Source: Heterostelium album PN500 (lineage: Eukaryota > Evosea > Eumycetozoa > Acytosteliales > Acytosteliaceae). Taken from it: DNA of 64,000 nt. The notes under the pieces are model-generated. The model searched no databases. It had not been told where the DNA came from and saw only the letters and a program-made list of their open reading frames with translations. The stretch spans positions 186,001 through 250,000 of the forward strand of contig NW_008805094.1 of assembly GCF_000004825.1 (NCBI RefSeq), given 5' to 3'. Positions 1-11,730 of the stretch are shown here, piece after piece (the stretch's first letter is position 1; each line of letters opens with the position of its first letter). The position numbers were made by a program, and so were the translations under genes.

Positions 1-1906
1 CTAATTTTGCCAAACGCTCCTTTTCTAATCTTTCCTTTTCCAACTTTGACAAACGTTCTTTCTCCAAACGCTCCTTTTCCAATCTTTCCTTTTCCAAACG
101 TTCCTTCTCTACTCTTTCCTTTTCCAAACGTTCCTTTTCCAATCTTTCTTTCTCTAACCTCTCTTTCTCTAATCTTTCTTTTTCAATGGCAATATAAGGT
201 GGAGCAGTATTCTGATCGAAATAGTTTATGATTGATTGTTTTCTTGTTGTATTTACTAGTACTACCTCTTCATTGTCACCACCATCTTCGACATCGGCAT
301 CGAAATTCTCCTCCTCTTCGTATTGTACATCGATTTTATAACCATTGCGAATCGATAGCAGTTTGTAGTCGTCTTCAGAGATGGTGTCAGAGTCATAGGA
401 GCTGGTATCGTCATCTTCATCTTCGTCACGGACCTGCTTCTGTTTCTCCTGTCGAATACTTTTACTGCTTCTTCGCTTGTGAGACATCTGCTTGGCGCTA
501 TTACTTCGTGAACGAACCGGTGTAGGAATGGAACTGGATTTACGCTTCTGAGTACCGTTTGAAAAGAATTGATAGTCGTTCATAATGTCAGAGAAGGAAT
601 CGTCTTCGGTATTCTGACTGCTATTGTCATCACCACCGATATTATACTCGGTACGCAAATGGATAGTGTCAATCTTGGAGATATCTTCTGTCTTCAAATC
701 GATTGCTTCTGTATCGAGATCATCACGATAAGAAATACCATCTTGATTGGCAGCTGCCAACTCCATTATATATTTAGTTTGTAATTGTTCATTCTCTGCT
801 TCGTCTTCACTCTCTGTTGAACTCATTCTCTGTTGTTGTTGTTGTTGAGGTGGTTGTATTGGTGTCATTTCAATTTGTGGTTCTAATAATTGTATTCTCT
901 TTGGTGATAAATCTACTTGTTGTTGAATATTGGAGTTTCTTTGTATTGAATTTGATTGTTGTTTTTGTTGTTGAGTATTTGATTGTTGTTGTTGTTGCTG
1001 TTGTTGTGATAAAACTTCTGGAGATTTAGGTGTCCATGAGGATAAACCATTTGGCTCTGCGGATTCATCTTCGGAATCCCATTGGAGATCTTCAGCGTCG
1101 TCTTCTCCTTCGAATCCTCTACGTGACATTGAGTAAATCGATGGAACGAGTAGTTGAGATGGATAACGGTCATCAAAGTCGTTTGGTAACATATATTGAT
1201 CGAGATCCTCGAGTGTAAAGTGAAGTTCACCGTTGGCGTTGATGTAGGTACGAGCACGACGAATGACATCGTCATGTCCCTCACCCATCAACATGATTCC
1301 TTTGAGTTCACGTCTGACACCGTTTGGAAAGATGTCCTTCTCGGTGTAGGCGACAGACTCACGGTATTTCTTGTTCTTCAGTATCGATTGTCTGCGAATG
1401 TGTTGATTGGAGGAGTTGCCGTCTTCCGAAGAGGAATTCGAGGAGTTTCTCAGTGAGGAATTCGAGTTGACCGAGTTGATGTAGTCGTTGTTGTTGACTT
1501 GGTGGTCACGTGACAAATACGATGCTCCGTCTTTGCTGCTGTTGAACTCACGGCTACTTCCACCGTTGCGCCCATTGCTATTGCTGTGTCCGGTTGAGTC
1601 GCGACTACTTCCACCGGTGCCGCCACTATGACTGTTGGCATTGCCAATATTTCCGGAACTTCCATTGAGTTGTGCGAGAAGAACACTCGACATGGGAATG
1701 CCACTCGATGACTTTAAAATTGCTATGGTCGATGGATCGACATAGGCATCGGTAGACTTTACAATATAATCGTTCATGCTGGAATCTGATTTTCCAACGG
1801 AACCAGCACTGCCATTCAACGCTGAGGGTGGTGGTGGCATGCCACCCGACGATGAAAACGCAACACTGCTTCTATTTGGATTTCTTTTCTTAAAGAAACT
1901 GACCAT
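1..1906 (-). CDS. Large low-complexity protein, N-terminal part (runs off window)
   Basis: One uninterrupted frame reads leftward from the ATG at 1904-1906 to the window edge, giving 635 codons and no stop, so the 3' end is missing. The protein begins MVSFFKKRNPNRSS. Residues 1-155 are Ser/Asn/Gly-rich. Residues about 160-260 are the most protein-like, non-repetitive part (RKELKGIML-type and LHFTLEDLDQYMLPNDFDDRYP segments), followed by two poly-Gln stretches near 290 and 340, an acidic Ser/Asp region, and a strongly charged KERLEKER repeat at the visible end that should form a long single helix or coiled coil. I do not recognise a family. Codon use (GAC, ATC, GTC alongside AT-rich codons) resembles expressed dictyostelid genes. 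The shorter frames on the other strand here are shadows of this gene. Confidence 0.85.
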   Translation of the reverse strand, partial: MVSFFKKRNPNRSSVAFSSSGGMPPPPSALNGSAGSVGKSDSSMNDYIVKSTDAYVDPSTIAILKSSSGIPMSSVLLAQLNGSSGNIGNANSHSGGTGGSSRDSTGHSNSNGRNGGSSREFNSSKDGASYLSRDHQVNNNDYINSVNSNSSLRNSSNSSSEDGNSSNQHIRRQSILKNKKYRESVAYTEKDIFPNGVRRELKGIMLMGEGHDDVIRRARTYINANGELHFTLEDLDQYMLPNDFDDRYPSQLLVPSIYSMSRRGFEGEDDAEDLQWDSEDESAEPNGLSSWTPKSPEVLSQQQQQQQQSNTQQQKQQSNSIQRNSNIQQQVDLSPKRIQLLEPQIEMTPIQPPQQQQQQRMSSTESEDEAENEQLQTKYIMELAAANQDGISYRDDLDTEAIDLKTEDISKIDTIHLRTEYNIGGDDNSSQNTEDDSFSDIMNDYQFFSNGTQKRKSSSIPTPVRSRSNSAKQMSHKRRSSKSIRQEKQKQVRDEDEDDDTSSYDSDTISEDDYKLLSIRNGYKIDVQYEEEENFDADVEDGGDNEEVVLVNTTRKQSIINYFDQNTAPPYIAIEKERLEKERLEKERLEKERLEKERVEKERLEKERLEKERLEKERLSKLEKERLEKERLAKL

Positions 1907-4730
1907 TTCTAATATCTATATATCATAATATCTAAATTATTGTAATTATTGTAATTTGTTTTTTTTTTTTAATAAAACTTGATTAATATCTTGTAAATTT
2001 CATTATTATAATATTTGCAGAGATCTCATCTCAATATTGATTCATGAATCCATCCGGCTATTTGGAAGTGCAAAACAACGCATTTTCTTGAAAATTAAAA
2101 AAAAAAAACAACAACAAAATGGGTTTATATTTTTTTATTTTTTTGCCGACACTCCAACGAACCGATCCTGATATACTATTTAAAGGTTTTAGTGATCACA
2201 TTGCAACTTTACTTACATAATAAAAATATATTATTTTTGGTTTTTAAATTATTTACAAAAAAAAGGGAATTCAAGGTTGAATTTATTATCTATCAATATT
2301 ATGTTAATTTTAATTGATTGATTGAATGCTGTTGATTGTATTAATACTGAATGATTATTATTTTGTTGGAGTGGTTATGAATTATGATTTAAAATTACAA
2401 ATTAATAAGATGTCAGGATATATATTTATGATGTGTATAAATATGTAATTATGATGATGGTATTGAATTGATTGGTTGGTAATCTTAATGTTATTAATGA
2501 TATGACTAATCTTTTGTGTATAAGCTATGAAACAATTGAAGTGTCCTGGTAAAATTGATGGGATATCCCAATTGGTTTTTTGTTTTTTTTCTAAAGACTC
2601 TGCAAACTTTTGAAATAAATATGAATGTGATTGATGTGTGTGAAAGTATTATAAAGTTAAATATAAATAAATAGTTTTATGAATTGATCAACAATTGAAT
2701 TGAAAAGAAGCAAATGTAAAAACTAGGTTACTATTTGGAAGACGGAGGAATAGGAGAAATCAAAAAAAAAAAAAAAAAAACTTTTTAAATTCCAAAAAAT
2801 AATTAAATGCAAAATTGAGGTGCGGGGTGATAGGGCAGGGTACTTGGGTGGAATTGTAAATATATCAGTTTGTTTTTTTTTTTTTTTTTTAATCTCTGAT
2901 TAATTCGCCTTCCCATCAGTGTTTTGATTGTTTTTTTTTGCAAAAAAAACACACACAAGTTGATTTACATTTTTAAAAAAAAAAAAAAACAACAAACTCC
3001 GCATTCGATTTGATTTTTTTTAGGCTTTTTGCTTTTTTTTTAATAAAGTTGATAAAGTGGTCAGTTGTAATGTGGTCAGTGGAGGTATTGAGCTGGTTTT
3101 GAGTTGCATTGAAATAGCGTGGGTTTTTATGTGGTTTTTTTAATGATTACTATTGTTTTTTTTTATTTAGATATTAATGGCAATTTAGGGTGCAAATATC
3201 ATATTTGGTAAAAAATGGGGAGAGTACTTTTGATTGTGAAAGAATGGGTTTTGATTGATTTGAGTGAATTGTTGCTTTTGTCGCTTGTGGAGGTCTCGAC
3301 CATAGGAGTTTTGAAAAACAATGAGTAACTCAAACACTTTTTGTTATTCCGATAATTGAGTTAATCAAAACTCTGGCATTTCACTGACCAGCAGTCTATC
3401 CCCCTTCCTATAATTTGATTAGATTTATCTATTGGTCTGTGTTTGTCTGCACGGCAATCATATTTATTGGTCGATGATCATAATAAAACAAAACAAAGCA
3501 AACATATAACCTTTTATCTATAAAAGTTATCATTTTAAAGATATTTATAAAAAAATTAACTTACATTTTTAAAAATAAAATAAAATTAAATAAACAATAA
3601 TTATTAGCTATTATTATCTACTATTGTTGATATTACTCATTCATTTAGATATATTTTAATTTCTATTTTATACACTTTATTGACTACTCTTTATAAAATT
3701 AAATAATTAAATAAAATAATAATAAATAATAGATTAATTAAATAAAGTTAAAGGAAGTAATGTCATAGGAGTTTGAAATAAATTGAATTGAATTGTATGA
3801 GTTGCTTCGCTCAGCTTCTCTGATATATGGAATTTGATAATGAGGATATCATAAAATTAAAAAAATGATTGATGTGGGTGGGTAGGTTAAAGAAGAATAA
3901 GTAGTAAATATAGTAGAAGTAGAACAAGTAGTAGTCACCTCATCTATCTATCTATCTATCAAACAAGTCAAGTCAGGCTGACACTCGATCAAACAACTAA
4001 AACCACTACTACTTTCAAAAAAGATAATATATGTTATACAATAATAAAAGAAAGGTAAGATAAGGAAAGGTAAGTAATAACACTACTACCAATACTGACT
4101 GGTAAGGTATGATTGATTGTATTGACAGAGATGAGTATGATTAAATAGTAAAAGTTAGAATAAATTAAAAAAAATAAATAAACATTAAAATCACAACTGC
4201 TTGTTGACTACTACTGCTACTGCTTTGTTGATATTTTTTATGATATATCAAAATAATTTGATTATTTAACTATAACAACAACAACAACAACACATACCGA
4301 CATTCAACATTTAAACTTTGATTATTGATATTGATTTGATCTACAATAAAACTTAACACCTTTTTAGGTGTTGATAATACCCACTTGTTGATTAATCGAA
4401 TATCTCCATTAACAATAAACAAACAACACACATTGTTTTTATATTTCAAATTGTTTGATTGATTGATTGATTGTTTGATTAAACACAAACACATTAATTA
4501 AATAAATCTATTTATATTTTAAAAAAAATTAAATAAAATTCTGATTAATTTGGGAAAAACGAGTAGCATAAAATTAATTAGATTAGTAATATTATTTCTA
4601 TTATCTGTTTCAATTTGATTTGTTGTTGTGATATCAATCAAAGTGTGAAGTAGTCGTCTATTGATGTAAAGTCTATATATAGATATAATAAATCAAATCA
4701 TATATCTATTTAAATTCAATAAATTAAACT
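1907..4730. other. Long AT-rich intergenic region
   Basis: Divergent upstream region shared by the minus-strand gene ending at 1906 and the plus-strand methyltransferase at 4731. It consists of A and T homopolymer runs (for example 2762-2780, 2873-2890), short microsatellites (tcta units near 3943-3960, attg units near 4448-4474) and no supported exon. A 74-codon minus-strand frame at 4270-4494 exists, but it has unremarkable composition, ends in a CAA/TTG repeat and has no partner exon, so I do not call it. A TATA-like stretch precedes the ATG at about 4676-4690. Confidence 0.6.
3871..3887 (+). promoter_or_regulatory. Possible GBF-type G-box
   Basis: The stretch GATGTGGGTGGGTAGG stands out as GT-rich in AT-rich surroundings and resembles the G-box bound by the dictyostelid developmental regulator GBF (known consensus is TG/GGGTG-rich). 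It lies about 850 bp upstream of the methyltransferase ATG and 2 kb upstream of the minus-strand gene, so its target is unclear. One match of this kind can arise by chance. Confidence 0.2.
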
Positions 4731-5929
4731 ATGTTGGGTCATCATATTCGACATGCTACTTCTTATACCACTCACTGTTTACCTAAACACACGATATTAA
4801 AAGATATACATCATCAACAACAACATCATCAGATTAATTATAGTTACAACAAAAACCACAATCAATTACAAAATATATTTATCAGATGTCAAAATTATTG
4901 TACTCGTAATTTTTGTTCAGCAACTACAACTACAACAACAACAACAACAACAACAATACCAAATAATTTATCAACAATAAATTGGTCTTCTTTGTCATCA
5001 TCACCATCATTAGAAACAAATTTAAAATCATATAATAATAGTAATAATAATAGTAAAAAAGAAAAAGATGTAGAAATTGAAGATGAAGGTGAAAATGATT
5101 TGATAACACAATGTATAGATATAAAGTGTTCATTGAATTTCAAGGTACCTGCTAAACTAAGAGGAAAAGAAGGTCATTGTCCTCAATGTTCTACAAAACA
5201 ACTATTTAAAAAGCATACAAGTAACTATCAAAGATTGCTTAGAAAGAAACGTGATAAATACTTAGAGGAACAAGAGATAAATGATAAATTAAACTTTCAA
5301 ATCGATTTAGAAAAGAGTAAGTAAAGTTTGTTTGATTGTATTATTTATTTTGATAAATAAAATCTAACTATTATCTTAAAGATATTCCATGGGGAATAAG
5401 TGTATTGTTAGACGATTGTAGGAGTTCAGAGAATGTTGGAAGTTTCTATAGGACTTGCGATGGAAGTGGACTCTCGAGATTGTATCTATGTGGTATCACT
5501 GCTACTCCTGCCAATCTAAAGGTTGCCAAGACTGCTCTTGGTGCAGAGTTTGATGTTCCTTGGAGTTACTCACCGAGTGCATTGCACTGTGTGAAAGAGT
5601 TGAAGAGAAAGGGTGTTGTTATCATAGGTATCGAGCAGACACCACGCAGTCAACCATTACTTGAGAGCATCGATAAACTGGCAAGTGAAATTGAAATTGT
5701 CGATAGTCAACGACAACAACAACAACAACAAACTAGATATCCTCCTATATGTCTGTTGTTTGGCAATGAAGTAGCTGGTCTGAGTCAAGAGGTAATCGAC
5801 CAATGCGATTATATATACGATCTTGAAATGCGAGGAAAGAAAAGAAGTCTGAATGTTGCCGTATCATTTGGTATCGTTGCCTATGTTGTAACTCAACGTT
5901 TCAAATCATTATTAAGAATCAACAAATAA
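4731..5929 (+). CDS. SpoU/TrmH-family RNA 2'-O-ribose methyltransferase, probably mitochondrial
   Basis: Two exons, 4731-5316 and 5382-5929 (GTAAGT donor, phase 1), give 377 aa. The C-terminal half has the three SpoU motifs: motif 1 LLDDCRSSENVGSFYRT (about residues 204-220), motif 2 LLFGNEVAGLS (about 319-330) and motif 3 SLNVAVSFGIVAY (about 351-363). These form the trefoil-knot S-adenosylmethionine site, and the family methylates ribose 2'-OH groups in rRNA or tRNA. The N-terminal 60 residues are rich in His, Lys, Arg and Ser with few acids, fitting a mitochondrial presequence. A Thr run and Asn/Ser linker follow, then a Cys pattern (C128, C133, C150, C153) resembling a small zinc ribbon. 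Which RNA is modified cannot be told from sequence; the mitochondrial rRNA enzymes are the best guess. Confidence 0.9.
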
Positions 5930-6107
5930 TAATAAATAACTATAAAATATATAATTGGAAATAAATAAATTAGTTTTACTTTTTTATTTATATTTTTATA
6001 AACATGTGCATGCAAGTTGTTGAAATAAAAATAATAAATGGTATTATTGTAGTGTGTCATATTCGGAAAAAAGTAATTATATCTTAATTTTCATTTTTCA
6101 TCGTTTA

Positions 6108-7801
6108 TCAATTGACACCATAGCTATAACCATTATTATAACTACCACTGTGATGATGGTGAGGTTGGTTGGTTGATACTGAGATATCGCCGTAGTTGTT
6201 GTAGGTGAGTAGTCTTTCTTTGACGATGTCGTCGTCGTCGTCCAAGTAGAGCTCTGGTCCTTTCTTTTTCAGTCTTCTCACTCTAATCATGTAGCGAACG
6301 ACTGCGATTATTATGTAGAGTCCGACAACGATCATTGTCTTCCAGATGGTATCCCATGTCTGTGTGGCCAACAGCAAGATTGCCATTGCAATCGGGAATC
6401 CAACGAGTGGAATCAGCGCAATCTTTGACTTGACTGCGCGGAATGGTCTGTTCATGTCGGGATGATACACAAATAGTTTGGTGTAACTTGCACACTCGAA
6501 TATGACGACGATCGAGTAGAGTGACATGTCCAGTGTGAGAATCGAACTGAATGGCAACACTGAGAGTAGTGCTACAATGATGGAGTTGAAGCAGATGGCA
6601 ACCCATGGAGTTCCACGCTTCGGTGTGAGTGAGGAAAAGAATTTTGGAAGATGTCCACGCTTCGAGAGTGAATAGATATTTCTTGAGACCGTACAGAGAT
6701 TTGCGTTGAACAAACCCATGTTCGACGCCATTCCACCGATACTCATGAGAATGTTCAGCCACTGGCCACCGACCAACAGCGCCACCTTTGAGAAATCGCC
6801 ATCTTGCCAATTTGGCCAGTCTTGATAGTATGACATTCCAACGAGTAGCGGGAAGCAATAGGTAACGATGGAAATGAACAAAACACACATGATTCCTAGT
6901 GGGTAGTTTCTAGAGGGATTCTTTACTTCTCCTGCGAGTTGACCGGCTGCATCATATCCTGTGTACGACCACATCATCGTGGTTATCAGTGTTCCAATCT
7001 GCAGCGACTTGAATCCCGACATTCCACCCTCACCCTCGAACACTGTTTTCCATTGGACATGTCCAATTCCCATCAACACTAAAATTACAAAGGGCAGCAG
7101 CAGAATCACCGCCAGAATATTACTGACGATTCCAACTTCCTCCGCTCCCCAAATATTAATTAGTACAACAATGATGATGATCATAAAAGCGAGCGTCCAA
7201 CGACATCCTAAACATTGCTCCAAGTTTCCAGCCCAGTCGTTGTCAGAGAATCGAGTTCCAACGAATGAATTCGACAGATACTGCACAAATAGCAGTGGGT
7301 ATAGCGAGAGATCCACAATGTTTGCTGACCAACCACAGAAACCTACGAGCATCGAGATTTCCGGTCCGAAAGCACGCTCCGCCCAAATTGAAGCACCACC
7401 ATCTTCACCGACGGCATTCGACAATTCCGCTGTGATCATACCTAACGGATACGCCCAAAAGAATGGTAAAACCAAGAATGCCAACAACACATAAACTGGA
7501 GGTCCTGCTGACACCGCTTGTTCCGCTCCATAGGGACCACCCGATACCAAAAAGAAACATACTGCCAAAAATGAAATGAATGATATTACTCTTGGTGGTT
7601 TTGTTTCTGGAAATAATAAAATATAATTGGTAATAAAAAAAACGTGTTATTAGGAAATTTCAGACTTTTTTGTTTTATTGTTTTTATGTTTTTTTTTGGG
7701 CGTCATGCTTGTTCACACTTACCATCTATATTATTTATTAATCTTATACTTGTCTCTGATGGAGACAGTAATTCTTGTTTAAATGAAGATGTACTATCCA
7801 T
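6108..7801 (-). CDS. APC-family amino acid / polyamine transporter (LAT/PUT-like)
   Basis: Exons 7801-7723 and 7606-6108 (phase 1; GTAAGTG donor, CAG acceptor) give 525 aa. The start is the ATG at 7801; without this short first exon the long frame has no ATG, only a TTG near 7568. After a 30-residue hydrophilic N-terminus come about 12 membrane segments. The first carries the APC signature VSGGPYGAEQAVSAG and the next AYPLGMITAELSNAVGEDGG, the pattern of plant polyamine-uptake transporters and related LAT proteins, where this loop binds the amino group of the substrate. The C-terminal tail has an Asp run (LDDDDD) and a His/Asn-rich end, both probably cytosolic. Substrate (polyamine or cationic versus neutral amino acid) is not resolved. 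It converges on the methyltransferase gene with 178 bp between stops. Confidence 0.88.
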
Positions 7802-9240
7802 CAATCCTTATTTAGAAATTTAAATATAAAAATATAAAAATATTGAAATCTCTAAAAATTGTAAAAACTAATATCGGATTATTAGTTTTTTTATTATATT
7901 TTATCTATTGTTACAACCTAAAAAGTCCTGCTGTTATTATTATTATTATTACTGTCTAAAACTAAATTGAATTAAATAAATAAATTTAAGAAACAAATTA
8001 ATTAAATAAGTTTTCAGTGTAAATATTGGTAAAGTGTGTGTGATGTGTGGTGGGATTAGACAACCTGTTTAAAATGATTGGATGACTGTGAATTTATTTA
8101 TTTTGTGTAAAAAAAAACAAAATAGATAACTGAGGTAAAATGAATGAATATATCTATATTCGTCTATATAATATAGGTGTGGTGTACAGTTGAGTGGTTG
8201 TTTAAAATAGATTTTATAATTAATATTGGTATTCAAAAATGGTACCAATTTAAAATTGAAAATATTAAAATATTAATATTTTTTTTTTTCAATTATTAGA
8301 TATTTATATATTATCTGTTTTTTTTGTAAAACAAAAATTATATATTATTATTGTTATTGTTATTGTTATTACAAATAACAACAACGATGACGACGATGAC
8401 AACGAAGGAGACTACACTTTATTTTTTGTTGTTTTTTAATTTTTGCATTAGGAATAAAATATCTTGATAATAAAAAATTTTAAATTCTTCTTAAGATGAA
8501 TTTTTGTAATAATTTTTTTTCTTTTTTTTTTTTTTTCCAATTCGTTTTTCGAAAGATTGTGACAGTCATGAGGTGTGTCCATCATCACCTGCGTTTGCAA
8601 AAAACTTAAATGCAGATTTTAACCAAAACAAAAAAAAACCAAAAAAAAAAATTATTTATTTCAGGGTTTTTTTTAGTATAAAAGGCATTAAAAACTAAGT
8701 GTTTTCCATAGTCAAAAATTAGAAAAAACAAAAAACATTGTTGTTTAGTTATTTTTGGGGGGTGGGAATAATGGGAAAGCCTTGTTTTTTTCAACCTACC
8801 TTTTGTTGAGAATCTAAAGTTAAAGTGTGTTGATGATCAACAACACACGGAACAGAAGAAAAGTCGATAAAACGAAATTTCCAACAGATTTTCCTACCTC
8901 TGATACCACCCTAAGCTGAAAGATTTGCAAACCTTTGATTTCATCATTCATCCTGGTAATTTGGTGAAATTTGTAGTGGTTATCTCCTAATCGAACAATG
9001 GCTAAATTTTCAAAAAGAAGAAGATATCTTTTTTTAGTTAATGATGTTCCCAATACCAAGATTTTTATTTTATTTACAATTTTGCTTCAACTTTTTCTTT
9101 TACTTTTTTTTTTGTTATTTGCTCTTTGCCCAGTGATAAAATATTTTTGCATCTAATTAATCAAGTTAATTGACATCAACCATTTCCGAAATGTAATTAA
9201 TGTAACAAATTAAGTAGAATTCTTTTGCTTTGTTTAAAAT
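7802..9240. other. AT-rich intergenic region between transporter and enoyl-CoA hydratase
   Basis: The region lies upstream of the transporter and downstream of the hydratase. It holds A/T runs and ATT repeats (8342-8370), and a slightly more complex patch at 8780-9060 with minus-strand (8820-9059) and plus-strand (8998 onward, about 52 codons with a hydrophobic stretch) frames. Neither has recognisable content, splice partners or typical codon use, so no gene is called. The sequence at 8817-8842 contains a short dyad (gtgttg ... caacac). Confidence 0.5.
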
Positions 9241-10266
9241 TTAGATGGAGTTCTTCCATTGCGGCTTACGCTTATTGGTGAATGCATCCATTCCTTCTTT
9301 ACGATCGGGATAGAGGAATGTTTGATGGAAAAGTTGACGTTCTGAGTTGAGACCTTCGTTGAGTGTTCCCTCGTAGGATTGGTCGACTGCCTTCTTGGCG
9401 ATCTTGACGATTGGCAGTGAGAGTGCACCGATTTCAGTGGCGATCTTGATTGCCTCCTCGACTGCTTCGTCCTGCGATTTCGTGATGATGCTGACCAGTC
9501 CGTATTCCTTGGCTTCGCGCGCACTCATGCTTCTGCCAGTGAGCACCAGTTCCATCGCCTTTGACTTTCCGACGGCGCGAATCAAACGCTGGGTTCCGCC
9601 AGCACCCGGGATAGTGCCAATCTTGATCTCGGGCTGTCCGAAGCGTGCTTTCTCCGCAGCGATGACGATATCGCAGATCAGTGCAATCTCACAGCCACCG
9701 CCAAGAGCCAATCCTCCGACCGCTGCAATCAGTGGTTTCTCTACGGATGACAACATACAGATGCGATCGATCATGCTTGGATACGACGACACCTTGTTGA
9801 AATCGACATTTGCCAACTCTTTCAAATCGGCGCCACAGCAGAATGCACGATCGTTTCCTGTGATCACTATCGACTGAACACTGTTGTCTTGATCCATCGA
9901 CTTACAGGCGTGAAGCAACTCAATAGAGAGTTGATCACTAATGGAATTCATCATCTTTGCTCTATTCAGTTGAATCAATCCATATTTTCTCTCCTTATCA
10001 ATCTTTACAATGATTGTTTCATATTTATAATCTTAAAAAAATAAATATAATTATTATTTTTAAAGGGTCAGTTTTCTTAATTCACATGTTTTCATTCTCA
10101 TTCTCATTTCTATCGATTATTTCTATCTATCTATCTACATACCATTTGAAAGTGAATCAAATCTCTTCTCTTCAGAAGGTGGTACTGCAAGTTTATGATA
10201 GATACTACCACACTCGTTACTCTCTAAATGATTAGAGATTACTTTAATTCTATTATTTATATTCAT
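9241..10266 (-). CDS. echs1: Enoyl-CoA hydratase, mitochondrial (ECHS1-like)
   Basis: Exons 10266-10143 and 10031-9241 (GTATGT donor, phase 1) give 304 aa. The joined N-terminal core reads YKYETIIVKIDKERKYGLIQ, the normal first strand of crotonases, which supports the intron. The oxyanion-hole segments CCGADLKEL and ALGGGCEIA are present. The two catalytic glutamates fall at about residues 156 (GGGCE) and 176 (FGQPEI), 20 apart as in rat ECHS1 Glu144/Glu164. The GTIPGAGGTQRL stretch and length match short-chain mitochondrial enoyl-CoA hydratase, which adds water to trans-2-enoyl-CoA in fatty-acid and branched-chain amino acid breakdown. The N-terminus (MNINNRIKVISNHL...) is a weak but plausible targeting sequence. 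GC content is higher than in neighbours, typical of a well-expressed metabolic gene. Confidence 0.93.
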
Positions 10267-11730
10267 AGTAATGAACAAAAACTATGTAATTCAATATATA
10301 TACTAATATATATTAAATTTATAAAATTATAATTAAAGTGAACACAACAAACACTTTTTTAATATTTAAATTTCACACATATTTTTTTATTTTTTTTAAC
10401 ATAGTGTAATTAAATTTTTATTTATTTTATAAAAAAATCTAGATATTTTATGTAAATCTACTCATTCGAAATAAAAACAAATTAAAATAAAATAACAATT
10501 AAACTTTTCATATATGTAATTTAAGAATATTAAAAAAAAAAAAAGAGTAAATATTTAGATATCGCGACATTGCAAATACAGATATGATTCACGGATGATA
10601 TCAAGTTTCTTTGAATTTTAAAGTTGATCAGAATCAATCTAGTGATTTAGTATTGTCTCAAGACTAAGAAATTTACTTTCATTATAGAATAATATTTTTA
10701 CAAATAATCGAATTATTATTGCCTAGTATATAGTAATATAAAAAAGTACGATGATAATTCCTTTAATAAAACTAAAATTATAATATTTTGTAACTTTATT
10801 TATTTATTTTCGTACATTATTAGTAAGCATCATCAATTTTATAAATATTTTTGTAGTTTGATTTATGATGATTATCATTCATCATTTTGTTGTTGTTTAG
10901 TGAGTTGTGATGATGATAGAGGTGGAATTTTTGAATGGTAATCCTGAAGAGGATAATATTAATATAAATTCTTTTTACTATTAACATATTTGTATATTCA
11001 AATGATTGTGGTTGTGTTATTTGTGTTATTAAATGAGTGTGAGTGGTTGTGTGGTTGTGTTTCTGTTCATTTCCTATTTATATTGGAAATTCTACCTACC
11101 CCCTAACTATTCTGTTGATATGTTTTATGTAGGTATACTTTGATTTATATCTTAAATGGTTGTTGTGCTGTCCACCTCTAACCATAAATTACAGTTACAC
11201 ATAATATAATTAAACAAACAATCAAACAAATAGCCAAATTAATTGTTTTTTTATTGATTTGTATATATAGTAATATATTTATTATATTAGTATACATAGA
11301 GATGTTCGGTGCGATGCGATACTCACTCAATTCACTAGAGTTGATAGTTTTATTTATAAGTGTATATATGTTGAGTGTAAAAAGTATGAATGAATGAATT
11401 ATTGACGGACTGACTGACAAATAAAATTAAACAAATTAAAAAACTACTTCTTATTAATAATCCATGATTGATTGATTTGATTGGAAAATTGTAATTGATT
11501 CATTCAATTTGAATCATGATTGATCATAAAATTATAATCATATAAAAATTAACTTATCTATTTACTATATTCTTATTCCTATTTCAAAAATAACAAAAAT
11601 AGTCTTTCTTTATGGAACATCCAATTGATATGGTTTGAAAATAAATAATATTATCTTTCAGCCAACATTCAACTTATTATTTTATATTAAAAAACAAAAA
11701 TAAAGAAGAAAAAGAGATATATAAATAAAA
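10267..11730. other. Divergent intergenic region with a doubtful minus-strand exon
   Basis: The region lies between the starts of the hydratase (-) and the membrane protein (+). It is mostly A/T runs, with GT-rich patches at 11035-11080 that could be regulatory. On the minus strand, 10943-10875 could be a terminal exon: a CTTCAG acceptor is followed by 22 codons (DYHSKIPPLSSSQLTKQQQN...) and a TGA. A possible partner begins with an ATG near 11184 (MVRGGQHNNHLRYKSKYTYI), but no good donor links the two in phase. I therefore leave this as an unproven gene. Confidence 0.35.

Noticed and set aside
4270-4494. 74-codon minus-strand frame
   Set aside because: It ends in a CAA/TTG microsatellite, contains an attg microsatellite, and has no promoter or splice partner.
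6283-7494. Alternative frames of about 180-200 codons overlapping the transporter
   Set aside because: The transporter frame shows APC motifs and 12 membrane segments; the others are shadows caused by its balanced base composition.
10555-10680. Less AT-biased patch that might be a C/D snoRNA
   Set aside because: There is a weak gatgat but no proper box C, and no CTGA box D at a suitable distance.
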